This document shows, in pieces, positions 54,665 to 64,000 of a stretch of 64,000 nt of DNA. The translations under genes were made by a program, and so were the position numbers. The notes beneath the pieces were generated by a model, which was given only the letters and a program-made list of their open reading frames with translations, made no database searches and was not told the origin of the DNA. The stretch is from Rhizobium jaguaris (lineage in GTDB: Bacteria > Pseudomonadota > Alphaproteobacteria > Rhizobiales > Rhizobiaceae), in the NCBI RefSeq assembly GCF_003627755.1, contig NZ_CP032694.1, positions 2,223,501 to 2,287,500 of the forward strand, read 5' to 3'. The stretch's first letter is position 1, and every line of letters starts with the position of its first letter.

Positions 54665-55594
54665 ATGGAAATTAAACTGCTACGATCTTTCATCGAACTG
54701 GCCGATGCGGGTCACTACGGCAAGACCGCAGCGAAGCTGTTCATCACGCAATCGACGCTATCCAAGCAAATACAGGCACTGGAAGAAACTGTTGGAGGAG
54801 CACTGTTCGAGCGCGGGCGGCATGGCGCGATACTGACGCCATTGGGGATGCTGCTAAAGCGGGAAGCGTGGTCGCTCCTGCGCCTCAGCGAGGATATCGA
54901 TGTCAAGATGCGTCGAGCCAATGCCGGGCTGACAGGGCAGTTGGACATTGGATTCGGCGTTTCGACGCTCATCGTCGCACCCGAACTGATCGCCGGATTT
55001 CGCGCGGCGACACCGGACAGCCAGATCACGCTCAATGATTTACCGTCACGTGAACAGCATCAGCGTTTGATGACCGGCCGGCTCGACGTCGGCTTTTGCC
55101 GAGCGCCTGAGGAAGACGGCGAGTTGTCTTTCATGCCGCTCGTCGAGGAGCAGTTGGCACTGGTGCTCCCTCGCGAGGTGGAGTTCCCTGCTCCAGATCG
55201 AATGTCGACGTTGAACCGCCTTGGTTTCGTAGCGCTCTCGCCGTCCAGTGGGCCGGGGTTGGATGGGCAGGTCAGCCGCTGGTGTGCGGCGAACGGCTTC
55301 AAGCCGCGTATCGTTCAACACGCTGAAGATATTCTGACCGTGCATGCGGTGGTGGCCGCCGGGCTAGGAGCGGCATTTTTACCATGGCGCGGCGTCAATG
55401 CTTTATCCGGTCGCACTCATCAGCAACCTCTCTCCGGCGTGGAGTCAAGCTGGCCTATCGGCCTTTGCTGGCACGAAAAACAAGCAACTCCTTTATTGAG
55501 CCGATTTGTAGACTATGTATCCGCACATCGGCGAGGAGACGCTTTCCTGTGCGACCAGCAGGAACAGTTCCAGCCGACGCCCCGTCGTAAATAA
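54665..55594 (+). CDS. LysR family transcriptional regulator
   Basis: 309 residues. Winged-helix N-terminus: IKLLRSFIELADAGHYGKTA, AKLFITQSTLSKQIQALEET, LFERGRHGAILTPLG. Effector domain from about residue 90 (LDIGFGVSTLIVAPELIAGF, RLDVGFCRAPEED). Divergent from the nitrilase-family gene with a 108-base gap, the classic LysR layout, suggesting it activates that gene in response to its substrate. Confidence 0.92.
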   Translation: MEIKLLRSFIELADAGHYGKTAAKLFITQSTLSKQIQALEETVGGALFERGRHGAILTPLGMLLKREAWSLLRLSEDIDVKMRRANAGLTGQLDIGFGVSTLIVAPELIAGFRAATPDSQITLNDLPSREQHQRLMTGRLDVGFCRAPEEDGELSFMPLVEEQLALVLPREVEFPAPDRMSTLNRLGFVALSPSSGPGLDGQVSRWCAANGFKPRIVQHAEDILTVHAVVAAGLGAAFLPWRGVNALSGRTHQQPLSGVESSWPIGLCWHEKQATPLLSRFVDYVSAHRRGDAFLCDQQEQFQPTPRRK

Positions 55595-55622
55595 CGGCGT
55601 GTTGTGAACGCGGTTATTTTCC
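55590..55622 (+). terminator. Terminator of the LysR gene, stop codon inside the stem
   Basis: AATAACGGCG and CGCGGTTATT pair with one mismatch around a nine-base loop, followed by TT-TCC. The TAA stop (55592-55594) lies in the left arm. Confidence 0.6.
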
Positions 55623-55636
55623 TGTCGCACGACAGG
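55621..55636. other. Short palindrome upstream of purL
   Basis: CCTGTCG-CA-CGACAGG is a 7-bp perfect inverted repeat 76 bases before the purL start. Possible operator or part of the purL leader; no known purine regulator site is assigned. Confidence 0.35.
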
Positions 55637-55669
55637 TTCACATGCGCTAAAGAGACCCCGATCCCCTGA

Positions 55670-57943
<2,274 letters not shown>

Positions 57944-57960
57944 AGTGAGGTAAATCGCTG

Positions 57961-58194
57961 ATGCCAATGAATCCCGGCGATATTGAAGACATGATCAAGG
58001 CCGGCATTCCCGGCGCCAAGGTGACAATTCGCGACCTGGCCGGGGATGGCGACCACTATGCGGCCGAAGTCGTGGCCGAAGCCTTCCGCGGCAAGAGCCG
58101 CGTGCAGCAACACCAAATGGTCTATGACGCGCTGAAGGGAAATATGGGCGGCGTGCTGCACGCCCTGGCGCTGCAGACCTCAGCGCCCGACTGA
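57961..58194 (+). CDS. BolA family protein
   Basis: 77 residues: GDIEDMIKAGIPGAKVTIRD, GDGDHYAAEVVAEAFRGKSR, VQQHQMVYDALKGNMGGVLH. BolA-type proteins bind Fe-S clusters jointly with CGFS glutaredoxins; the conserved His in the QQHQMVYDAL helix is present. Its likely partner gene grxD lies 2 kb away, separated by two inverted genes. Its 3' end overlaps the convergent gene by 15 bases. Confidence 0.94.
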   Translation: MPMNPGDIEDMIKAGIPGAKVTIRDLAGDGDHYAAEVVAEAFRGKSRVQQHQMVYDALKGNMGGVLHALALQTSAPD

Positions 58195-59385
58195 GGAAAG
58201 TCGGGCTTTTTCACCGTCATTGCCGGCGCCGAAAGTCAGGTCCGGCTTGGTGGCCTGGGTGAATGTTGCAAAGCTGGAAGCTGGCAGCGGGCTGGCCGTC
58301 AAGAGCGTGAAATCGAATGGGGCTCGGACATCCGGTCCGAGCACATATTGCCTATGCACGCGCAGGAAATCGCGCTTGATCTTGGCGTAGTGCTGTGACG
58401 TCAACATCTTCTTGAAGCGAACGAGTATGATCGTCGGCTGCGTCATGTCCGGATGTCCGCAAACAGCAGCCACCTTCGCTTTGTAGAAATGGATCGCATC
58501 GGTCAGGCAGTGGACGTCCAGCCAAAAAATCTCCTGACAGCGGGCTATCAGGCCGACGCGTGAGCGCAACACAGCGGCGGGCCGCAATAATGCGCATTGC
58601 AGGATAGCGCTGCCGAGCGTCGCGAAAACGACGCGCTTGCCTTGGAACAATTCCGGCTCCCGTTCGAGCAGCAGCCCGATCACATGGGCGGCTACGCTTG
58701 AGCCCATGCTGTGGGACGAGATGACATATTCGTCGGCTGGCTCGTCAAGCGCCTGGCGGGCACTGATGGCGCAGGCTTCGATCCACTGCTCGGCACCGAT
58801 CCCGTTCAAGCCCGCCATGGCCACGGCCATTTCCCAGTCGGAAAAGAGGTGCAGCGTATGCAGCCGCTCGGCCTGTGGCAGGAAGACATAGCTGAAAAAG
58901 GCCACCGCCAAGGCGATGCTGCCGATATGGCTCCACGACGGGAGCCCGAAGACAAAGGGTGAAAAGGCGATGAACAGGCTGAGCAGCAACCCAACCAGCA
59001 CCAGCAGGAACGGAAAGATGAAGAACAAGCCGAACCGCCAGGCATGCCGGAAATAGCCTGTCAGACCGCCGGAGAACGCAACCTTGGCGGCGGCGAGATA
59101 ACCTTGCCCCAGCCGCTGAGAAAAAGGCCTGCCATTCAGTTTGGCGACCAGATCATCATGGTCGAGTATGTGGATTCGGCTATGGGTTTCCCAGTCCGTT
59201 CCCTTGGCGTTTACATCGAAATATGGGGCTCTGCCGAAATTTCGAAGCGTATCAACCGCCACCGAAAAATCCCAGACAGCCGCGCTTTGTTTTGCTGATC
59301 GCTCATAACGGGCCCTATGGGCCGTGGCCTCCAATGGTTCAAAGCCCGGGAAATGAAGGACTACCCTTTTTTTTATGCTATTCAT
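58180..59385 (-). CDS. Hypothetical membrane protein with lipase-like nucleophile elbow
   Basis: 401 residues from the ATG at 59385 (AAGAGC upstream; the frame is open to 59475). N-terminal HFPGFEPLEATAHRARYERS, a membrane pair FFIFPFLLVLVGLLLSLFIA and IGSIALAVAFFSYVFLPQAE, then VISSHSMGSSVAAHVIGLLL, a G/S-x-S-x-G elbow with Ser in SHSMG, and FATLGSAILQC. A membrane-bound alpha/beta hydrolase is likely; substrate unknown. Inverted between bolA and grxD. Confidence 0.7.
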   Translation of the reverse strand: MNSIKKRVVLHFPGFEPLEATAHRARYERSAKQSAAVWDFSVAVDTLRNFGRAPYFDVNAKGTDWETHSRIHILDHDDLVAKLNGRPFSQRLGQGYLAAAKVAFSGGLTGYFRHAWRFGLFFIFPFLLVLVGLLLSLFIAFSPFVFGLPSWSHIGSIALAVAFFSYVFLPQAERLHTLHLFSDWEMAVAMAGLNGIGAEQWIEACAISARQALDEPADEYVISSHSMGSSVAAHVIGLLLEREPELFQGKRVVFATLGSAILQCALLRPAAVLRSRVGLIARCQEIFWLDVHCLTDAIHFYKAKVAAVCGHPDMTQPTIILVRFKKMLTSQHYAKIKRDFLRVHRQYVLGPDVRAPFDFTLLTASPLPASSFATFTQATKPDLTFGAGNDGEKARLSSVGR

Positions 59386-59528
59386 AATGCTCTTAATTCC
59401 CGGCGCATTGGCAGCGTCACATAGACATAGGATACTGCCAACACCATGATCTGCCGGCTTTTTCATGGCAGGCATAATGCGAAAAATATGCGCGAGACCC
59501 CCACGATAGCGTTAAGGAATCTCTGACG

Positions 59529-59843
59529 TCAGCAATCGCGGCCGGCATAGGGCGAAAGATCGGAACAGGAATCGATCGGCGGATCGGTCATGATTCTATC
59601 GACAGGCGCGGCCTGAGCCTGCGCTGCCTGAGCCTGTGCCACCGGCGGCGTCGTACTGCGATAGCCGAAAGCGATGCTGAGAATCAAAACGATGACGCTG
59701 ACCGTGATGGCGCTGTTCAGCATCGATGCTCGTGGGGTACGGACATGTTCATAATATTCCCGTTCGCCTTCACTCGTCTCGCTAGCCCCGTAGAATTCGC
59801 GCTCCTCGCCGACCTGGCCGTCGGAATAGTGATGATGGCTCAT
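59529..59843 (-). CDS. Small single-pass membrane protein, unknown function
   Basis: 104 residues. Acidic, Tyr/Glu-rich N-terminus (SEGEREYYEHVR), one membrane segment (LNSAITVSVIVLILSIAFGY), a short AQAQAAQAQAA tract and a Cys pair near the end (DSCSDLSPYAGRDC). Ribosome site GGGAG lies 7 bases before the ATG. Not recognised. Confidence 0.6.
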   Translation of the reverse strand: MSHHHYSDGQVGEEREFYGASETSEGEREYYEHVRTPRASMLNSAITVSVIVLILSIAFGYRSTTPPVAQAQAAQAQAAPVDRIMTDPPIDSCSDLSPYAGRDC

Positions 59844-60217
59844 GGTGCCACTCCCTTAAAAAGCAATGTTCACAAAGGGACTGGTACTCGCTATGCCGCT
59901 TCCGCCGGCATACCCCAACAACTCCCGCCACCGGTCAAAATAACCCTAGTGGCACGATACTAAGCGTCCCTTGCTTCTTGCCTATGTGTGTTATTCAGCT
60001 TCCGCGTTGAAGAAGCAATTTCAAAACGCACTGTTCAAGAAAAGTTGCTAATTCCAATGTTCCGCCATCATTCGGAACCAATGTTGCGCGAAAGCCCATT
60101 CATGCGATGAAAAACACCTCGGGTGCATTATGCGGCTGGAAATCGAACCATCACCTTGCTATTTAAGGATGAGATTTGAAGCTGCGGACCTTGAACCCGC
60201 ATGTGAAAGGACGAAAT
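59844..60217. other. 374-base stretch without a gene
   Basis: AT-richer than its surroundings. It must hold the promoter of grxD and that of the small membrane protein gene, but I could not assign confident -35/-10 pairs. No ORF, repeat or RNA structure was clear. Confidence 0.4.
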
Positions 60218-60553
60218 ATGAGCGGCATCAACGAATTCATCGACAATGAAGTGAAGAACAACGACGTCGTTCTCTTCATGAAGGGCACTCCGCAGTTTCC
60301 GCAGTGTGGTTTCTCGGGCCAGGTAGTCCAGATCCTCGACTACATCGGCGTCGATTATAAGGGCATCAATGTTCTGGCTGATTCGGAAATTCGCCAGGGC
60401 ATCAAGGACTATTCCAATTGGCCCACCATCCCCCAGCTCTACGTGAAGGGCGAATTCATCGGCGGTTGTGACATCGTGCGTGAAATGTTCCAGGCGGGCG
60501 AATTGCAGCAGCACTTCCAGGAACACGGTATCGCCATTCGCGGCGCCGCCTGA
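60218..60553 (+). CDS. grxD: Monothiol glutaredoxin, CGFS type
   Basis: 111 residues from the ATG at 60218 with AAGGAC upstream; the frame opens at 60176. Active site Cys30-Gly-Phe-Ser in [23 protein letters not shown]/cis-Pro region [20 protein letters not shown]. Binds and carries [2Fe-2S] clusters, often with BolA. Fits functionally with the suf operon and bolA in this window. Confidence 0.95.
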   Translation: MSGINEFIDNEVKNNDVVLFMKGTPQFPQCGFSGQVVQILDYIGVDYKGINVLADSEIRQGIKDYSNWPTIPQLYVKGEFIGGCDIVREMFQAGELQQHFQEHGIAIRGAA

Positions 60554-60601
60554 TCGGTCACCGGGCTCTTTCGTCCGGTTTCCATAGTCCAATTGATTTG
60601 A

Positions 60602-60627
60602 AAGGCGCTGCTATCGGGCAGCGCCTT
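60602..60627 (+). terminator. Hairpin between grxD and the first MFS gene
   Basis: AAGGCGCTGC-TATCGG-GCAGCGCCTT is a perfect 10-bp stem 48 bases after grxD and 23 before the transporter start. Only TTGA follows, so it could also be an attenuator in the transporter leader. Confidence 0.55.
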
Positions 60628-60650
60628 GACATGTTTATGGGAATAAAACC

Positions 60651-61925
60651 GTGACGACTACATCTCAGGCTATGTCCAGTGGGCAATTGCCCATGGGCAA
60701 ACGCGAGTTCATAGCACTCGCGGCCTTCTTGATGGCGATCAACTCACTGGCGATCGACATCATGCTCCCCGCTCTTCAGCAGATCGGCTCCAGCCTCGGC
60801 GTTGAAAACGAGAACCACCGGCAATATGTGGTGACCGCCTATCTGATCGGCTTCGGCTCGGCGCAGCTTTTCTACGGTCCATTGTCGGATCGCTTCGGCC
60901 GTCGCATACCCCTGCTGATCGGCCTCGCTGTTTACATCATATCCGCCTTCGGTATTGCGCTGATACCCTCCTTTGCAAGCTTGCTCGCCCTGCGCTTCAT
61001 TCAGGGCCTGGGCTCGGCGGCCACTCGCGTCATCACCATTTCCATCGTCCGCGATGTCTTCGGCGGCCGTCTGATGGCCGAGGTCATGTCGCTGATCATG
61101 ATGGTCTTCATGATCGTGCCGGTCATCGCGCCTGGAAGCGGCCAGATCATCATGCTGGTCAGCACCTGGCACATGATCTTCGTCTTCATCGGCACCATGG
61201 CAACGCTCGTGGGCATTTGGATGTACTTCCGGCTTCCCGAAACGCTGAAGCCGGAAAATGTCCGCCCCCTGACGGTCAAATCCGTAGCGGCCGGTTTCCG
61301 CATAGTCCTGACGAACCGCGTGGCGCTCTGTTACACCCTTGCCAGCACGTTCCTGTTCGGGGCGCTGTTCGGCTTCATCAACTCGGCTCAGCAGATCTAC
61401 AGCGGCATTTACGGACTTGGCGTCTACACGCCCGTCGCCTTTGGCGGTGTGGCGCTGTTCATGGCGCTGTCATCCTTCATCAATTCGCAGCTCGTTGGCC
61501 GTTTCGGCATGCGGCGGCTGTCGCACGCGGCCCTGCTCGGCTTTTCCCTCGTTACCTTCGTCTGGCTGATAGTGCAGCTTTACGGTCCTGCGCCGATGCC
61601 CTTCCCGTTATTCATGCTCTTCTTCGCGCTGGCGATGTTTCAGTTCGGCTGGATCGGCTCCAACTTCAACTCGCTCGCCATGGAGCCGCTCGGTCATGTT
61701 GCAGGCACAGCCTCCTCGGTGCTCGGTTTCATGAGCACGGTTGGCGGGGCATCGATCGGTGCCGGTATCGGCCAATATTTCAACGGCACGGCAACACCGA
61801 TGGTCATCGGTTACTTCACCGTCTCCCTGTTCGGGTTGATGTTCGTGCTGATTGCCGAAAAGGGTCGCCTCTTCCGCCCGCACAATGCGCCACCACCGGC
61901 CGATCAATCCCTCGCTTTGCATTGA
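60651..61925 (+). CDS. MFS multidrug transporter, Bcr/CflA family
   Basis: 424 residues from a GTG at 60651. Twelve hydrophobic segments. Bcr/CflA landmarks: LAIDIMLPALQQIGSSLGVE near helix 1 and GSAQLFYGPLSDRFGRRIPL (MFS motif A), LRFIQGLGSAATRVITISIV. Drug:H+ antiporter of the inner membrane. Followed 13 bases later by a paralogue of the same size. Confidence 0.9.
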   Translation: MTTTSQAMSSGQLPMGKREFIALAAFLMAINSLAIDIMLPALQQIGSSLGVENENHRQYVVTAYLIGFGSAQLFYGPLSDRFGRRIPLLIGLAVYIISAFGIALIPSFASLLALRFIQGLGSAATRVITISIVRDVFGGRLMAEVMSLIMMVFMIVPVIAPGSGQIIMLVSTWHMIFVFIGTMATLVGIWMYFRLPETLKPENVRPLTVKSVAAGFRIVLTNRVALCYTLASTFLFGALFGFINSAQQIYSGIYGLGVYTPVAFGGVALFMALSSFINSQLVGRFGMRRLSHAALLGFSLVTFVWLIVQLYGPAPMPFPLFMLFFALAMFQFGWIGSNFNSLAMEPLGHVAGTASSVLGFMSTVGGASIGAGIGQYFNGTATPMVIGYFTVSLFGLMFVLIAEKGRLFRPHNAPPPADQSLALH

Positions 61926-61938
61926 CAGGCAAATCCAT

Positions 61939-63219
61939 ATGACCCCGCCTCAAGCACACACGCCGGTGCAATCCGGCTCCGCCCGCATCGGCCTCGGCAT
62001 CGTCGAATTCATCATAATCATCGCGCTGATGACGGCGAGCATCTCGATGGGCATCGACAGCATGCTGCCGGCCCTGCCGAATATCGGCCAGTCGCTGGCA
62101 GTCGCCAATCCCAATGACACGCAATTGGTCATTGGTGTCTATTTCCTTGGCTTCGGTATCTGCCAACTCTTTTTCGGCAGCCTGTCCGATGCCTACGGCC
62201 GGCGGAATATCCTGCTCGGCGGACTCGCCTTTTACACTGTGACTCTTTTCGCTGCGGCCTGGAGCGGCAGCCTCACCGCGCTGCTCGTATTGCGCTTCAT
62301 CCAGGGCGTCGGCGCCGCCGCCGTTCGTATCACCACCTTGGCGATCGTGCGCGATTGCTTCGGCGGTCGTGAAATGGCGCGGGTGATGTCCTATGTCACC
62401 ATCGTTTTCATGATCATGCCGATGGTTGCACCTTTCGTCGGTCAAGTGATCGTCGCTCATTCGAACTGGCAATGGATCTTCATCGCACTGGGTATCGCAA
62501 GTGCCGCTCTCCTTCTTATCGCGTATCTTCGCATGAAGGAGACGTTGACTGACAATGAGCGCCTGCCGCTCTCCGTCAGTTCGGTAATATCCGGCTTCAA
62601 GACTGTGCTGACCAACCGCGTCACCTGCGGCTACATGATTGGTTTGACACTCTTCACCGGCGTTATTTGTGCCTACATCGTTTCGGTCCAGCAGGTGTTC
62701 GGCGAGGTCTATGGCCTTGGCGAATGGTTCCCTACGGCCTTTGCAGCGACGGCGGCCGGCACTGCGGTTGCGCAGTTCGCCAATGGCTATTTCGTTCGCA
62801 GCTTCGGCATGCGGCGCATCTCGCATGTGGCAATGATCATCTTCACCGTTCTCGGCGCTTTCGGCTATGTCGCGGGCTCCGCTGGTCTGCCGAGTTTCCT
62901 GTTCACCTATGTGCTGATCTCCGTGATGCTGATGATGTTTGCAGTCATCACCACCAATTTCATGGCCATCAGCCTTGAACCGATGGGGCACCTGGCAGGC
63001 ACTGCCGCCGCAATTACGAGCTCCATCTCCACCACCGGCGGCGTATTGCTCGGCGGCATCGTCGGGCAGATGTTCGATGGAACCCCTCAGCCTTTGATTG
63101 CCGGCTTCACGATTTTCGGTGCCTTGACGATCGCTGCAACCTTATGGGCGGAAAAGGGAAAGCTCTTCACCCATCCAGGCGACAGCCCGCAGCTTGAGCC
63201 GGGCATGGGCCATGTTTGA
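61939..63219 (+). CDS. MFS multidrug transporter, Bcr/CflA family (tandem paralogue)
   Basis: 426 residues from the ATG at 61939 (AGGC upstream); the longer frame from 61852 shadows the previous gene. SMGIDSMLPALPNIGQSLAV, GICQLFFGSLSDAYGRRNIL (motif A), LRFIQGVGAAAVRITTLAIV and LEPMGHLAGTAAAITSSIST. Clearly homologous to the preceding transporter along its length, so the pair arose by duplication. Confidence 0.9.
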   Translation: MTPPQAHTPVQSGSARIGLGIVEFIIIIALMTASISMGIDSMLPALPNIGQSLAVANPNDTQLVIGVYFLGFGICQLFFGSLSDAYGRRNILLGGLAFYTVTLFAAAWSGSLTALLVLRFIQGVGAAAVRITTLAIVRDCFGGREMARVMSYVTIVFMIMPMVAPFVGQVIVAHSNWQWIFIALGIASAALLLIAYLRMKETLTDNERLPLSVSSVISGFKTVLTNRVTCGYMIGLTLFTGVICAYIVSVQQVFGEVYGLGEWFPTAFAATAAGTAVAQFANGYFVRSFGMRRISHVAMIIFTVLGAFGYVAGSAGLPSFLFTYVLISVMLMMFAVITTNFMAISLEPMGHLAGTAAAITSSISTTGGVLLGGIVGQMFDGTPQPLIAGFTIFGALTIAATLWAEKGKLFTHPGDSPQLEPGMGHV

Positions 63220-63242
63220 TTGGCAGCCCCGCGGCGCAGCGA

Positions 63243-64000
63243 TTAGATATCGCTGCGTTGGCGAGTGACCCAGCGGATCCCTGCAAGAACCGCCAGAACC
63301 AGCAGTGGCCATATCGCCCAGGGCGTCCCGTGCCACGACAGAAGGTTGATCCCGACAAGGCCGGCGCCGACCACCGCGAAAATGGCGAGACGGCGATCGA
63401 TTTGAGTGTTCCTTCGCGCCCAACGAAGCCCCGCCGCCATGGCGATAACGAGCACGGGCCATCTCGCCCAAAAGTCACCGTGCCATGTGAGAATGTTAAG
63501 CACCACCAAGCCCACAGCGATGACTGCAAGTACGCCATAACTCCGTTCGCCTTGTGTGGCGGCTTCTACGAAACTCGTGGCCGCACTGGGTACTTGTTCG
63601 CGGAGACTCTCAGGATTTGTCGATGTCGTGGCCGTCTGTGCTGCTCCTATCCGCACCGCATAACTCGGCACGCCGCCGTCGATATTCTTGACCTCGAGTT
63701 GGCCAAGAAAATCGAAGCCGACAGCCACCTTGTTGCGGACCTGATCGTAGACCGTATTGGAAATCACGATGCCGCCAGCGACCGCACATGCCTGAAGCCG
63801 GGCGGCGATGTTGACGCCGTCGCCATAGATGTCGTTGCCCTCGGCGATGACGTCTCCAAGGTTGAGGCCGATGCGAAAGAGCATCTGTGTGTTGGGGTCG
63901 CTGTTGGCATTATAGCCGGCAAGTTCGTTCTGAACGTCGATTGCTGCGCGCAAGGCCTCCACAACGCTGGGGAATTCGGCGAAGACCCCATCGCCCCAGG
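63243..64000 (-). CDS. Class III adenylate/guanylate cyclase with C-terminal 2TM repeats (5' end outside window)
   Basis: About 252 residues are visible; the gene enters from the right edge. It starts inside the cyclase core (WGDGVFAEFPSVVEALRAAI), followed by RIGLNLGDVIAEGNDIYGDG and VNIAARLQACAVAGGIVISN, typical of class III cyclases of rhizobia. The C-terminus has two copies of a membrane unit: LNILTWHGDFWARWPVLVIA and INLLSWHGTPWAIWPLLVLA, each ending aGlRW, a 2TM-type domain. Produces cAMP (or cGMP) at the membrane. Convergent with the MFS gene. Confidence 0.88.
   Translation of the reverse strand, partial: WGDGVFAEFPSVVEALRAAIDVQNELAGYNANSDPNTQMLFRIGLNLGDVIAEGNDIYGDGVNIAARLQACAVAGGIVISNTVYDQVRNKVAVGFDFLGQLEVKNIDGGVPSYAVRIGAAQTATTSTNPESLREQVPSAATSFVEAATQGERSYGVLAVIAVGLVVLNILTWHGDFWARWPVLVIAMAAGLRWARRNTQIDRRLAIFAVVGAGLVGINLLSWHGTPWAIWPLLVLAVLAGIRWVTRQRSDI

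Overview
The window looks like a chromosomal segment of a Rhizobiaceae bacterium (Rhizobium/Agrobacterium group). The evidence is a high-GC alphaproteobacterial gene set, a gcvTHP operon behind a glycine riboswitch, an iscS-sufBCDS-sufT-sufA operon with a RirA-type iron box, an Atp12 F1-ATPase chaperone, and several rhizobial-style intergenic palindromic repeats. Almost all of the window is ordinary, tightly packed core genome with one insertion sequence. No tRNA, rRNA, CRISPR array or prophage was seen.

Layout. 1-4.3 kb (minus): acyl-CoA carboxylase beta subunit (cut by the window edge), a lipoprotein, atp12, a HAD phosphatase and a frameshifted RluA-family pseudouridine synthase. 4.5-5.1 kb: periplasmic copper chaperone. 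5.2-9.9 kb (plus): promoter, tandem glycine riboswitch, gcvT-gcvH-gcvP. 10-11 kb: a hydrolase and a HigA-like antitoxin without a toxin. 11-18 kb (minus): Fe-S assembly operon. 18-24 kb: hydrolase, GNAT acetyltransferase, a caspase-fold protein lacking both catalytic residues, tyrS and a small alkyltransferase-like protein. 24-33 kb: AsmA-like envelope protein, bcp, DUF455 protein, M23 peptidase, DEAD-box helicase, Nudix. 33-38 kb (minus): a six-gene molybdenum-hydroxylase maturation operon (MoxR ATPase, VWA protein, split XdhC, molybdopterin-binding/MobA fusion, TfoX-like) with no hydroxylase structural gene in the window. 38-42.6 kb: flavin reductase, orphan binding protein, rpe, membrane protein, purB.

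42.6-47.4 kb holds a low-affinity iron permease, an IS91-like element carrying both an HUH transposase and a tyrosine recombinase, a DUF2189 membrane protein and a small hydrolase. 47.7-49.7 kb is purC-purS-(coiled-coil ORF)-purQ. purL lies 6 kb further on, behind an accessory-looking stretch: lipoprotein, P-loop NTPase, a DUF1127 gene divergent from a MocR regulator, a PagL-like deacylase, and a nitrilase divergent from a LysR regulator. purL-bolA is followed by two inverted genes, then the CGFS glutaredoxin grxD, two tandem Bcr/CflA-type MFS transporters and a class III nucleotide cyclase cut by the right edge.

Functional themes are one-carbon/glycine flux controlled by a riboswitch, purine synthesis (purC, S, Q, L, B), iron-sulfur cluster building and trafficking (isc/suf, bolA, grxD), and molybdoenzyme maturation. 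The most unusual items are the pseudo-caspase, the MocR gene whose start codon sits inside a palindrome, the two-recombinase insertion sequence, and the orphan maturation operon.
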